From Sphingomonas sp. IC081 (GTDB lineage: Bacteria > Pseudomonadota > Alphaproteobacteria > Sphingomonadales > Sphingomonadaceae): a stretch of DNA of 64,000 nt. This document shows positions 15,833 through 24,251 of the stretch, one piece after another; the stretch's first letter is position 1; the number at the start of each line of letters is the position of its first letter. The position numbers were made by a program, and so were the translations under genes. The stretch covers positions 383,001 through 447,000 of the forward strand of contig NZ_CP029761.1 in assembly GCF_006874585.1 (NCBI RefSeq). Direction: 5' to 3'. The notes under the pieces are model-generated. The model was not told where the DNA came from, did not search any database, and saw nothing but the letters and a program-made list of their open reading frames with translations.

Positions 15833-17899
15833 ATGAAGCCTTTCCGCCTGCTGGCCCCCGCCAGCTTCCTCGCCGCAGCTCTGGCACCGCTTGCCGTGCA
15901 TGCGCAGGAGGCGCACCCCAGCGTCACCGCCGCCTCGCCCGATGGCTCCATCGTGCTTACCGTCAGCACCGACAACGACAGCCGCCCCACCTGGTCGCTG
16001 TCGCGCAAGGGCAAGTTGCTGATCGCGCCGAGCAAGCTGGGCTTCGTGCTGACCGACGGGGTCAACATGGTGCGCGGCTTCGCCATCTCCGGCAGCGAGA
16101 CCGGCAGTGAGGACGATACCTGGCAGCAGCCCTGGGGTGAGCGCCGCTATGTGCGCGATCACTATAACGAGGTGACCGTCCACTTCCGCCAGTCCGCCGC
16201 GCAAGGCAGCCGGTTGATGGACGTGCATTTCCGCCTGTTCGATAACGGCGTGGGTTTCCGCTACGAACTGCCCGAGCAGCCGGCGATGAAGACGATGAAG
16301 ATCGCCGACGAGACCACTGAGTTCGCCATCGTGCCCAAGGGCGAGGTATGGTGGATCCCTGGCGGCGAGTGGAACCGCTACGAGCAGGTCTACCAGAAGA
16401 CCGCGATCGACGCCGTTTCCACCGCGCATACGCCGATCACCATGAAGCTGGAGGACGGCACTCACTTGTCGTTCCACGAAGCGGCGTTGGTCGATTATGC
16501 CGGGTACTGGTTCAAGCGGGCCGATGGACAGACCTTCCGCACCACGCTCTCGCCCTCGTCACGCGGTGCGCGGGTGGTGCGCGATCTGCCGTTCAACACG
16601 CCCTGGCGCACGATCCGCATTGCCGGCAATGCGGCCGGCCTTGTCGAGAACGATCTGGAACTCAACCTCAACGAACCCAACAAGCTGGGCGATGTCAGCT
16701 GGGTCAGGCCGATGCGCTATATCGGCATCTGGTGGGGCATGATCCGCGGCGACTGGATCTGGGCGACCGGCCCCCAGCACGGCGCCACCACCGCGCGCGC
16801 CAAGCAGTATATCGACTATGCCGCGCGCCATAATTTCGGCGGCGTGCTGATCGAGGGCTGGAACAAGGGCTGGGACGGCGACTGGTTCGGTCACGGCGAT
16901 TTCAGCTTCACCGAGGCGACGCCGGACTTCGACATCAAGGCGGTGACCGACTATGCCCGGAAGAAAGGCGTGGTGCTGATCGGCCACCACGAGACCGGCG
17001 GCAACATCGCCATCTATGAAAAGCAGATGGACGCGGGCTTCGCGCTCTACGAGAAGCTGGGCGTCACTTTGGTCAAGACCGGCTACGTGGCGGATGGTGG
17101 CGGCATCATTGCCGATACCTGGCATTACGGCGAAAAGCCGGGCGAAACGCATATGGAATGGCATGATGGCCAGCGTCAGGTGAACCACCATCTGGACGTG
17201 GTGAAGCTGGCCGCGCAGCACCACATCGCCATCGACGCGCATGAACCGGTCAAGGACACCGGCCTGCGCCGTACTTATCCCAACTGGGTCAGCCGCGAAG
17301 GCGCGCGGGGCATGGAGTACAACGCCTGGGGTGCCTTCGCCAATGGGCCGGACCATGAGCCGACGCTGGTCTATACGCGGATGCTTTCCGGCCCGATGGA
17401 CTTCACGCCGGGCGTGCTGAGCCTTGAAGGCGCGCATCACGATCCGCTGGCCTCCACGCTCGCCAAGCAGCTCGGGCTCTATCTCGCGATCTATTCGCCG
17501 ATCCAGATGGCGGCGGACTTCGTGGAGAACCTCGACAAGTATCCGCGCGAGATGGAGTTCATCAGCCATGTCCCCACCGACTGGGCCGAAAGCCACCTGA
17601 TCGCCGGTGAAGTGGGCGACTATGCGATCTTTGCGCGCAAGGACCGCAACAGCCCCGAATGGTTCGTCGGCGGCGTCAACGACGCGGCGGCCCGCACTGT
17701 CACGCTCTCGTTCGACTTCCTTGAACCCGGCAAGACCTACAAGGCGACGATCTGGAAGGACGGGGAGGGCGCGACCTATCTCACCGAGGCCCGCCACAAG
17801 ATCGCCTACGAAACGCGCAGCGTGAAGAAGGGCGACACCTACACGCTCTGGCTGGCCCCGGGCGGCGGCGCGGCGATGCGGCTGGTGCCGGGGAAGTAG
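15833..17899 (+). CDS. Secreted alpha-glucosidase (GH97, SusB-like)
   Basis: A 688-residue GH97 enzyme with a signal peptide (MKPFRLLAPASFLAAAL, cut after VHAQ). The N-terminal beta-sandwich (GSIVLTVSTDN, MDVHFRLFDNGVGFRYELP) leads into a TIM barrel with PMRYIGIWWGM, GVLIEGWNKGWDGDW, LIGHHETGGN, IDAHEPVKDTGLRRTYPN and SREGARGMEYNAWG. These blocks carry the conserved glutamates used by SusB-type inverting alpha-glucosidases, and a C-terminal sandwich closes the protein. AAAGGAG lies seven bases before ATG 15833. It probably cleaves maltodextrins in the periplasm. It follows the GH13 genes but is separated by the palindromic repeat, so its expression may be uncoupled. Confidence 0.92.
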   Translation: MKPFRLLAPASFLAAALAPLAVHAQEAHPSVTAASPDGSIVLTVSTDNDSRPTWSLSRKGKLLIAPSKLGFVLTDGVNMVRGFAISGSETGSEDDTWQQPWGERRYVRDHYNEVTVHFRQSAAQGSRLMDVHFRLFDNGVGFRYELPEQPAMKTMKIADETTEFAIVPKGEVWWIPGGEWNRYEQVYQKTAIDAVSTAHTPITMKLEDGTHLSFHEAALVDYAGYWFKRADGQTFRTTLSPSSRGARVVRDLPFNTPWRTIRIAGNAAGLVENDLELNLNEPNKLGDVSWVRPMRYIGIWWGMIRGDWIWATGPQHGATTARAKQYIDYAARHNFGGVLIEGWNKGWDGDWFGHGDFSFTEATPDFDIKAVTDYARKKGVVLIGHHETGGNIAIYEKQMDAGFALYEKLGVTLVKTGYVADGGGIIADTWHYGEKPGETHMEWHDGQRQVNHHLDVVKLAAQHHIAIDAHEPVKDTGLRRTYPNWVSREGARGMEYNAWGAFANGPDHEPTLVYTRMLSGPMDFTPGVLSLEGAHHDPLASTLAKQLGLYLAIYSPIQMAADFVENLDKYPREMEFISHVPTDWAESHLIAGEVGDYAIFARKDRNSPEWFVGGVNDAAARTVTLSFDFLEPGKTYKATIWKDGEGATYLTEARHKIAYETRSVKKGDTYTLWLAPGGGAAMRLVPGK

Positions 17900-17942
17900 A
17901 CGGGCCCGGCGCCCGCAGATCAACGCGGTGGGGGGGCGGTGC

Positions 17943-17978
17943 TGCCCAGAAGATGCTCGTTCGGGCGTTTTCTGGGCA
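17943..17978 (+). terminator. Inverted repeat after the GH97 gene
   Basis: A 9-bp stem (TGCCCAGAA at 17943-17951 with TTCTGGGCA at 17970-17978) encloses an 18-base loop about 45 bases after the GH97 stop. It has no T-run, so termination is possible but unproven. Confidence 0.35.
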
Positions 17979-18101
17979 GAATCTCGGAGGCGCGGGCAGC
18001 GGCGCGGGAATTTTCCATGCGGATCGCCGCGATCTTGACGGATAGGGGCGATTGCAGGCGGGGGCTTTTGCCGCGCGCCGGTTGTGCTTAGACAGGCGGG
18101 C

Positions 18102-19109
18102 ATGAACCGTCTTCTCGCCCGCCTGAACATCGATCCCTATCTGCTGCTGCTGGTCTCGACCGTGGGGCTTGCCTCGATCTTCCCGGCGCGCGGCGCCTGG
18201 GCGGGGATCGCCGGAGGCGCGGCGGATGCGGGCATCGCGCTGCTGTTCTTCCTCCACGGCGCCAAGCTCTCGCGCGAGGCGATCATCGACGGCGCCAAGG
18301 CATGGAAGCTGCACCTGACGGTCGCCTGCCTGACCTTTGTGCTGTTCCCCATTGTCGGCCTCGGCGTCAGCGCCATTCCGGGGCTGGAACCCTCGCTGGC
18401 GATGGGCCTGCTGTTCCTGACCCTGCTGCCCTCGACCGTGCAGTCCTCCATCGCCTTTACCGCGATAGCCGGGGGCAACGTGGCGGCGGCGGTGTGCAGC
18501 GCCTCGTTCTCCAACCTGGCGGGCATCTTCATCACCCCGGTGCTGACGGCGCTGTTCATCACCGGCAAGACCCAGGGCTTCTCGACCGATCCGATCATCA
18601 CCATCGCCGTCCAGTTGCTGCTGCCGTTCATCGCCGGACACTTGCTGCGCCCGTGGATCGGCGGTTTCGTCAGCCGTCACAAGAAACTGCTGGGCTACAC
18701 CGACCGGGGCTCGATCCTGCTGGTGGTCTATACCGCCTTTGGCGCCGCGGTGCTGGAAGGGCTGTGGCACAAGGTGACGCTGGCCGAGCTGGGCCTGATC
18801 GCGGCGCTGTCGCTGGGTATCCTGGCGGTCATCATGGTGGCGGGCAATGTCATGGGGCGCCTGCTCGGCTTCAACCACGAGGACCGCATCGTCATCCTGT
18901 TCTGCGGCTCGAAAAAGAGCCTCGCCACCGGGGTGCCGCTGGCAGGCGTGCTGTTCGCGCCGGCGCAAGTGGGCGCGATCATCCTGCCGCTGATGTTCTT
19001 CCACCAGATCCAGCTGATGGTCTGCGCGGTGCTGGCCCGCCGGCTGGCCGCGCAGGCCGAGGCGCAAGCGGCGGCCCCCGCCCGTGCGGAACTTGCCAAA
19101 GCGCCTTGA
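18102..19109 (+). CDS. Bile acid:sodium symporter (BASS) family transporter, YfeH-like
   Basis: A 335-residue membrane protein with about ten hydrophobic segments and family motifs ALLFFLHGAKLSREAI, LLPSTVQSSIAFTAIAGGN and FCGSKKSLATGVPLA. These resemble the SLC10A7/YfeH branch of sodium-coupled organic anion carriers; the transported compound is not predictable. ATG 18102 (MNRLLARLNIDPYLLLL) is preferred over an ATG six codons upstream because the N-terminus then matches the family. The gene stands alone on the plus strand between the sugar locus and a PilZ gene. Confidence 0.8.
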   Translation: MNRLLARLNIDPYLLLLVSTVGLASIFPARGAWAGIAGGAADAGIALLFFLHGAKLSREAIIDGAKAWKLHLTVACLTFVLFPIVGLGVSAIPGLEPSLAMGLLFLTLLPSTVQSSIAFTAIAGGNVAAAVCSASFSNLAGIFITPVLTALFITGKTQGFSTDPIITIAVQLLLPFIAGHLLRPWIGGFVSRHKKLLGYTDRGSILLVVYTAFGAAVLEGLWHKVTLAELGLIAALSLGILAVIMVAGNVMGRLLGFNHEDRIVILFCGSKKSLATGVPLAGVLFAPAQVGAIILPLMFFHQIQLMVCAVLARRLAAQAEAQAAAPARAELAKAP

Positions 19110-19253
19110 TCCTGGCTCTGAAAGTAAGCTTGAAGTAATGTTGGGGCGGGAATTTTGCTTTTTCGCCAATGTATTGTGCGGTGTTCTGAGTAAATTCCAG
19201 GGTCTTTTCTTGCGATTAACAAAATGTAAACCCTGTCTCGGTACAATGCCGTT

Positions 19254-19574
19254 ATGGCCCGCTCTTCATCCCCCAGGCAGGCATCGCGCCGTGCTGTTTC
19301 GCTGACTGCGCAGTGCCGCACGCAAAGCGGCCTGCGCGATCGCGGCGAAATTTCCGACATTTCCGCCAGCGGTTGCTGCGTGCGGGTATCGGGGCTCTAT
19401 TTCCGCGTTGGTGCCCGCGTGGTCATCCGCCCGCAAGGGCTGGAAGGGCTGACCGGCGTGGTGCGCTGGGTCGAGGGTGATTATGCCGGGGTTGAGTTCG
19501 ACCGCGAGATCTACCAGCCGGTGGTCGACCATCTGGTCCGGCTCCACGGGGTGACCACGGTCGTGCCGGGCTGA
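19254..19574 (+). CDS. PilZ-domain c-di-GMP receptor
   Basis: A 106-residue single-domain protein. The two c-di-GMP contact motifs are visible: RQASR near the N-terminus (RxxxR) and DISASG (DxSxxG) around residues 35-40. The rest is a small beta-barrel (RVGARVVIRPQGLEGLTGVVRWVEGDYAGVEF, read in parts). It probably links c-di-GMP to an effector by protein contact. A TACAAT box lies just before the start in a relatively AT-rich upstream region. Two GGDEF proteins are also encoded in the window, 39-42 kb away. Confidence 0.8.
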   Translation: MARSSSPRQASRRAVSLTAQCRTQSGLRDRGEISDISASGCCVRVSGLYFRVGARVVIRPQGLEGLTGVVRWVEGDYAGVEFDREIYQPVVDHLVRLHGVTTVVPG

Positions 19575-19774
19575 GAGTCCGTGTGAAAATTCGCCAAACG
19601 CGGATTTTGCAGCACCGGCCCGCTCGCACCTTTCCCAGACGGAATCCAGGCCGCTTCGCCGCGGCGGTATTTGCGCGCGGCCGGGGCGAAGTGTCTCGCC
19701 CGCCGGGCCGCAGTGCCTAGGCTGCTTTCCCAGACAAAACATCCGGCCACGGACCGGCGAGTCGGGAGAGAGAC

Positions 19775-21034
19775 ATGGCACCTGATGCCGATGCGGCCGT
19801 TCACGAGGCCCCGAACCATCCGCTGGCACGGCGGATGGGCGTCATTGCGGGCATTTCGCATAACCTGGTGATCGGCACGATCATGGGCGCGTTCAGCATC
19901 ATGCTGGCCCCGGCCGAGCAGAGGCTGGGCGTCAGCGCGGAAGCCGCCGCCGCCGGTATCCCGCTGGTGCTGGTCGGCTCCTCGCTGCTGGCGCCGTTCG
20001 TCGGCGTGCTGGTCGCGCGGTTCTCGCTGCGCCTGCTGATGCTGCTGGGCGCGCTGCTGGGCGCGGCGGGTTTTGCCATGCTGGCGCTGACCCACAGCTA
20101 TGCGCTCTATCTGGCCGCCTATGCGCTGCTGCTGGGCCCGGCGATGATCCTTGCCGGCTCGATCGCCCCGGCCACGCTGGTGACGCGCTGGTTCGCCCGC
20201 AACCGGGGGCTGGCGCTGGGGCTTGTCCATCTGCCGGTCGTCATCGCGATCACGCCCTGGCTGGTGGAGCGGGGCCTGCGCGTGTTCACGCCGACGACGA
20301 TCTATCTCGGCATCGCTGCCGCCATTGCCGGGATCCTGGTGCCGGCCAGCCTGCTGGCGATCGACCATCCTCCCGGCGGCGAGAGCAAGGCACCGGTCGC
20401 GGCGGGCAAGCGCACGTCGGACGGCTCGCTGAGCGTCGCCCAACTGCTGTCGCGCCCGCGCTTCTGGGCACTGTGCCTGGCGGCCGTCGCCAGCATGGCC
20501 AGTTCGGTCATGCTCGGCTCACTGCTGGTGCCGATGGGCCAGTCCTGGGGCTTTTCCCGCGGGGAATCGGCGTTGCTGCAATCGGGCATGTCGCTGGTCG
20601 GCATCGCCGGTTCGGTGCTGTTCGGCTGGGTGGCGGACCGGCTGGGCGGGGGACGTGCGCTGGCGCTCATCGGCTGCAATTGCGCGGTGCTCTGGTCCGT
20701 GCTGCTGCTGCACCCGCCTTTTGCGCTGACCGGCGTGGTCATCGGCCTGATCGGCCTGCACGGGGCAGGGGCGATCCCGGGGCTGGGACGCGGGCTTTCC
20801 GATGCCTTCGGGCAAGCCAGCTACAGCCGTGGTTTTGGCCTCAACACGCTGATCGGCCTGCCGTTCATCGCGGTTTCGGTGATCGGTTCGGCCAAGGTCT
20901 TCTCGCTGACACGGAGCTACGACGGCGCGATCATGGCGATGGCGGGCTTTTTTGTCGTGGCCATGCTGCTGGGCCTGTATGCGGCCGGAGGGCGCCTGGC
21001 GCGCCCTGATACGGCGGCCGCAGCGCCCGCCTAG
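19775..21034 (+). CDS. MFS transporter, monocarboxylate/oxalate-formate-like
   Basis: A 419-residue protein with about 12 membrane segments and a central charged loop (GGESKAPVAAGKRTSDG). The early motif FSIMLAPAEQRLGVSAEAAA and the GWVADRLGGGRAL loop fit MFS carriers of the monocarboxylate type. The substrate is unknown. GGAGAGAG precedes ATG 19775. The stop codon overlaps the stop region of the convergent NUDIX gene by four bases, so the two genes must share termination signals within each other's coding ends. Confidence 0.78.
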   Translation: MAPDADAAVHEAPNHPLARRMGVIAGISHNLVIGTIMGAFSIMLAPAEQRLGVSAEAAAAGIPLVLVGSSLLAPFVGVLVARFSLRLLMLLGALLGAAGFAMLALTHSYALYLAAYALLLGPAMILAGSIAPATLVTRWFARNRGLALGLVHLPVVIAITPWLVERGLRVFTPTTIYLGIAAAIAGILVPASLLAIDHPPGGESKAPVAAGKRTSDGSLSVAQLLSRPRFWALCLAAVASMASSVMLGSLLVPMGQSWGFSRGESALLQSGMSLVGIAGSVLFGWVADRLGGGRALALIGCNCAVLWSVLLLHPPFALTGVVIGLIGLHGAGAIPGLGRGLSDAFGQASYSRGFGLNTLIGLPFIAVSVIGSAKVFSLTRSYDGAIMAMAGFFVVAMLLGLYAAGGRLARPDTAAAAPA

Positions 21035-21903
21035 CCGCGCTGCGCGGTTGCTCTGGGCTGTCCGTCCACCGGATAGCCGAGGTCGGCCGGGATCGTCAGC
21101 CATTCGGCGCCGTCGCGGATCTCGATGCGCGGATGGATGCGGCGGACCGGGTGGCGGGCGATGTCTTCCAGCGCCTCCTCGTGGCTGGCAAAGCGGGCGA
21201 GGCGTTCGAGATTGCGGCGGGTCGGGAAGATCACCGAGATCTCGCCGCGATCCGCCATTGCGAGGGCCTCGGCGGCGCTGGTCCAGAACAGGCGGGTGTT
21301 CTCGGTGGCATCCACCTCGATCTCGACGGCGCCGGTGCCAAGGTCGATCACGAAGAAGCGGGTGTCGAACGCGCCTTCCCATGGCGGGCACCAATGCGCG
21401 TAGAGCGCCAGTCGCTGGGGGGCGAGATGCCAGCCGAAGTGCTTGAGCACCGGCGCCAGGCTGCCCTGTTCCAGCAGCATCGCCCGTGCCCCGGCAGCCT
21501 CGGCGGCGGAAACCGGCGTTGTCGTGGCGACCATCAGGCCGGTCTCTTCCAGCGTCTCGCGAATGGCGGCGATGCGGGCGGCGGCGATTTCCTCGGCCTC
21601 GCCGGGCAGGATCATGCGGGCCAGTTCGCGGTCGGCCGCGTCCACCCGGCCGCCCGGGAACACCGCCGCGCCGCCCGCGAAACGCATTTCCTTGGCGCGC
21701 TGGACCATCAGCAATTCCGGCGGGCCAGCGGCGGCGGCCCGGAAAATCACCAGGGTGGCGGCGGGAATGACCCTCGGGCCATCGGCGGGCATCGGCTGGT
21801 CGCTCGGGGGCTGGTCGCTCGGGCGCGCGCTCTGGGGCGCGCTCAGGGGCGAACTCGGGTGTGGGCCGCTTGTGGACGAAGCGTTCGGCGGTGTCGTGGT
21901 CAT
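21031..21903 (-). CDS. NUDIX hydrolase
   Basis: A 290-residue protein with the NUDIX core RETLEETGLMV (about residues 115-125) after an alanine-rich helix. This would bind Mg2+ and hydrolyse a nucleoside diphosphate linked to another group. The length and the VFPGGRVD start of the domain resemble NUDT19-like proteins, some of which act on CoA derivatives. The first 40 residues are low-complexity (two SDQP copies) and poorly supported; M38 (MPADGPRVIPAA) is an alternative start. It converges on the MFS gene with a four-base overlap. Confidence 0.8.
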   Translation of the reverse strand: MTTTPPNASSTSGPHPSSPLSAPQSARPSDQPPSDQPMPADGPRVIPAATLVIFRAAAAGPPELLMVQRAKEMRFAGGAAVFPGGRVDAADRELARMILPGEAEEIAAARIAAIRETLEETGLMVATTTPVSAAEAAGARAMLLEQGSLAPVLKHFGWHLAPQRLALYAHWCPPWEGAFDTRFFVIDLGTGAVEIEVDATENTRLFWTSAAEALAMADRGEISVIFPTRRNLERLARFASHEEALEDIARHPVRRIHPRIEIRDGAEWLTIPADLGYPVDGQPRATAQRG

Positions 21904-22118
21904 CGCCCGATCATGGCGGGGCCGGGCGGGGTGGCAAGCCGAATTGTCGGCAAAGGCGGCAAACCGGCAATTCGTCGCCGGGGCGGCAGGCCGGACCGGC
22001 GCCGGATCGCCGCCGGATCGCAGCGCATCGGCGCCAATTGTCGGTTCTCTTTACAATCATTGACGATTCGTTGCCTTGCGAATCATACGAATGGCGGAAT
22101 TCCGGGATATTTGGAATT

Positions 22119-22134
22119 TGGCACGACTTGTGCT
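22119..22134 (+). promoter_or_regulatory. Sigma54-like -24/-12 element
   Basis: TGGCACGACTTGTGCT matches TGGCACN5TTGCW except for one base, with GG and GC at the exact 12-base spacing. No plus-strand protein gene follows, but a perfect hairpin starts about 34 bases downstream. Confidence 0.3.
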
Positions 22135-22167
22135 TATATAGCTGCGTACCCCGAGTATGTCTCGACT

Positions 22168-22200
22168 GAGACGGGGCCGAAAGTCTCCCGGCCCCGTCTC
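22168..22200 (+). other. Perfect 11-bp hairpin of unknown role
   Basis: GAGACGGGGCC (22168-22178) pairs with GGCCCCGTCTC (22190-22200) around an 11-base loop. There is no U-tract. It may be the body of a small RNA starting near 22146, or an isolated structural element. Confidence 0.4.
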
Positions 22201-22295
22201 CCCGAGCTGCCTCCCCCGAAACCACCGGAATTCCTGCTCTCGCAGCGCGGCGAGGCGATGCCGTGCGCGTGCAAGGAGGCTTGCGGCGCGCATGC

Positions 22296-22324
22296 AAAAA
22301 CGCCCGGAGGTTTCCCTCCGGGCG
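22296..22324 (-). terminator. Rho-independent terminator after grxD
   Basis: On the minus strand a 10-bp stem (CGCCCGGAGG with its complement, 22301-22310 and 22315-22324) has a GAAA loop and is followed by TTTTT. It lies 26 bases after the grxD stop and ends the bolA-grxD transcript. Confidence 0.9.
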
Positions 22325-22349
22325 TCTTGCGTTTTGTCGTGGCCGGTTC

Positions 22350-22679
22350 TCAGCCCTGGGTGGCGAGACCCGCGTCGATGAAGAGCTGCGACAGCTCGCC
22401 GGCCTCGAACATCTCCGTCATGATGTCGCTGCCGCCGACGAATTCGCCCTTCACGTAAAGCTGCGGGATCGTCGGCCAGTCCGAGAAGGACTTGATGCCC
22501 TGGCGGATTTCCATGTCCTGCAGCACGTCGACGCTCTCGTAAGGGGCGCCGAGGCGCTCGAGAATGGCGACCGCGCGGCTGGAGAAACCGCACTGCGGGA
22601 ACAGCGGCGTGCCCTTCATGAACAGGACGATGTCGTTATTGTTTACAATCTCGCCGATGCGGGCGTTGACGTCGGACAT
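22350..22679 (-). CDS. grxD: Monothiol glutaredoxin Grx4
   Basis: A 109-residue CGFS-type glutaredoxin (Cys30 in FPQCGFSSR) with the glutathione-binding [19 protein letters not shown] stretch. Such proteins bind a [2Fe-2S] cluster as homodimers or as a heterodimer with BolA and deliver it in the cytoplasm. The BolA-like gene is immediately upstream on the same strand (29-base gap), which fits the conserved Grx4-BolA pairing. A strong terminator follows. Confidence 0.95.
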   Translation of the reverse strand: MSDVNARIGEIVNNNDIVLFMKGTPLFPQCGFSSRAVAILERLGAPYESVDVLQDMEIRQGIKSFSDWPTIPQLYVKGEFVGGSDIMTEMFEAGELSQLFIDAGLATQG

Positions 22680-22708
22680 TTTTCGAAACCTTCAGAAACG
22701 GACCGACG

Positions 22709-22942
22709 TCAGTTGGGAACGGCGGTGGTAAGTTGCAAGGCGTGGAGCACGCCGCCCATGCGGCCGCCCAGTGCTTCGTAGACCATCTTGTGCTGCGCGA
22801 CGCGCGGTTTTCCGGCAAAGGCGGCACTGGTCACGCGGGCGGCGTAATGGTCGCCGTCGCCGGCAAGATCGGTGATCTCGACCTGGGCGTCGGGCAGGGC
22901 CTCACGGATGAGAGCCTCGATCTCGGGGGCGGACATGGCCAT
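22709..22942 (-). CDS. BolA-family protein
   Basis: A 77-residue BolA/IbaG-like protein. The conserved core is AGKPRVAQHKMVYEALGGRM, whose histidine can coordinate an iron-sulfur cluster shared with Grx4. Two ATG codons (22942 and 22936) are possible; GAGGA lies 9 and 15 bases upstream, favouring the first. It lies between the zeta-inhibitor gene and grxD on one strand, so the three are likely one transcript. Confidence 0.88.
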   Translation of the reverse strand: MAMSAPEIEALIREALPDAQVEITDLAGDGDHYAARVTSAAFAGKPRVAQHKMVYEALGGRMGGVLHALQLTTAVPN

Positions 22943-22954
22943 CGTCGGAGATCC

Positions 22955-23272
22955 TCAGCCCAGGAAAGCGCGGCGGGCTTCGACCTGCTTGGCCTCGAGC
23001 GCGCTGCGCACTTCGGCTTCGCTGGTGTCCACGCCGGCGGCGGTGATGTCGCCGATAAGCTTGCGGATCACGTCCTCGTCGCCGGCTTCCTCGAAGTCGG
23101 CCTGGACCACGGCTTTTGCATAAGCTTCGGTTTCGGCGTGGGAAAGTCCCATGCGCTCGGCCGCCCATTCGCCCAGGAGGCGGTTGCGGCGGGCCTGGAT
23201 GCGGAACTGGATATCGGCGTCATGCACGAACTTGGCCTCCTCAGCCCGTTCACGATCCTGGAAAGTCGTCAT
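22955..23272 (-). CDS. DUF1476 protein, ATP synthase zeta-type inhibitor
   Basis: A 105-residue all-helical protein that starts MTTFQDRERAEEAKFVHD, the conserved N-terminus of alphaproteobacterial DUF1476 proteins. The Paracoccus homologue is the zeta subunit that blocks ATP hydrolysis by F1FO-ATP synthase with its N-terminal segment. Inhibition strength differs among alphaproteobacteria, so the role here is inferred from the family. ATG 23272 has AGAGGG upstream; the longer open frame lacks a ribosome site. It is first in the zeta-bolA-grxD run. Confidence 0.85.
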   Translation of the reverse strand: MTTFQDRERAEEAKFVHDADIQFRIQARRNRLLGEWAAERMGLSHAETEAYAKAVVQADFEEAGDEDVIRKLIGDITAAGVDTSEAEVRSALEAKQVEARRAFLG

Positions 23273-23410
23273 CTTGCACCCTCTGTCAATACAAGTGTCC
23301 ATACACTGGGCCGCACGGATTAGCACGTGCCGATAGGGCGGGGATTGATCCTGTTCAATCCCGTTTCACAGAATGAATCGCAAAAGCATGGCAGGGCTGC
23401 TCCCGAAAAC

Positions 23411-23450
23411 GATAGCGGCCCGCGCTCCGGTGGGAGGGCGGGCCGCTATC
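23411..23450 (-). terminator. Terminator after leuD
   Basis: A perfect 13-bp stem (GATAGCGGCCCGC at 23411-23423 with its complement at 23438-23450) is followed on the minus strand by GTTTTC. It lies about 30 bases after the leuD stop. Confidence 0.75.
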
Positions 23451-23480
23451 CGATTGCCGGGCGCTGCGGGCAGAAACCCG

Positions 23481-24083
23481 TCAGGCCGCGGTTGCGGGCG
23501 TCCTGGCGAGGAACGGCAGGTCCGTCTTGGCCTTGGCCTCGTAGACCGAGATCGCATCGCCCTGCGCCATGGTCAGGCCGATCTCGTCGAGCCCTTCGAG
23601 CAGGCAGTGCTTGCGGAAGGCATCGATCTCGAAGGTCCAGCGGTCCTGGAACGGCGTCGTCACCGACTGGGTTTCGAGGTCGACGTCGATCGGATGCTCG
23701 CGCGCGACTTCCATCAGGCGGTCGATCGCGTCCTGCGACAGCGCCACGGTGAGGATGCCGTTCTTGAAGGCATTGCCCGAGAAGATGTCCGAGAAGCTCG
23801 GCGCGATCACGCAGGAGACGCCCATGTCGAGCAGCGCCCAGGCGGCGTGCTCGCGGCTCGATCCGCAGCCGAAGTTGTCACCCGCGATCAGGATCGGGGC
23901 GCCCGCATATTCGGGATCGGTGAAGACGTTGCCGGGCTCCTTCTTGACCGCCTCGAAGGCGCCCTTGCCAAGGCCTTCGCGGGTGATCGTCTTGAGCCAG
24001 TGGGCGGGGATGACAACGTCGGTATCGACGTTCTTGCGGCCGAACGGGATGGCCCGCCCGGCGACGTGGGAAATCGCGTCCAT
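23481..24083 (-). CDS. leuD: 3-isopropylmalate dehydratase small subunit
   Basis: The 200-residue small subunit completes isopropylmalate isomerase in leucine synthesis. It has [21 protein letters not shown] at the start (read in parts) and the swivelling-domain signature [18 protein letters not shown], followed by [17 protein letters not shown]. The ATG at 24083 shares one base with the TGA of the upstream small membrane peptide (TGATG), which implies translational coupling. The usual length is about 200 residues, so it is complete. Confidence 0.95.
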   Translation of the reverse strand: MDAISHVAGRAIPFGRKNVDTDVVIPAHWLKTITREGLGKGAFEAVKKEPGNVFTDPEYAGAPILIAGDNFGCGSSREHAAWALLDMGVSCVIAPSFSDIFSGNAFKNGILTVALSQDAIDRLMEVAREHPIDVDLETQSVTTPFQDRWTFEIDAFRKHCLLEGLDEIGLTMAQGDAISVYEAKAKTDLPFLARTPATAA

Positions 24084-24244
24084 CAATCGGTCTCGGTGGC
24101 TTTTTCGGGGTGCAGCGCCTTTTCGTTGCTGCGGGCCTTGCGGCGCTTCACGAAGAGCAGGGCCGCGGCAATGGCGGCCGAACCGATGGCGGCACCGGCA
24201 GCGATGGCGGCCTTGCCGGCCAGATCCTTGGTTTCTTCGGTCAT
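24083..24244 (-). CDS. 53-residue single-pass membrane peptide between leuC and leuD
   Basis: This short gene encodes [20 protein letters not shown] followed by [19 protein letters not shown] and an acidic tail ending KATETD. It has one alanine/glycine-rich membrane segment (about residues 12-33) followed by a basic KRRK stop-transfer stretch. Its ATG lies seven bases after the leuC stop and its TGA overlaps the leuD start by one base, so it is translated within the leu operon or not at all. No function is known. The segment may tether or merely space leuC and leuD. Codon use resembles its neighbours. Confidence 0.7.
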   Translation of the reverse strand: MTEETKDLAGKAAIAAGAAIGSAAIAAALLFVKRRKARSNEKALHPEKATETD

Positions 24245-24251
24245 CTCGTGA

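Larger units (their letters stand above)
21904..22295. other. Intergenic region with promoter-like and hairpin elements
   Basis: About 390 bases without a convincing gene. The section 22040-22140 is AT-rich and contains GATTCG/CGAATC inverted copies, a sigma54-like element and, downstream, an 11-bp hairpin. The part adjacent to 21904 should hold the NUDIX promoter. Confidence 0.4.
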
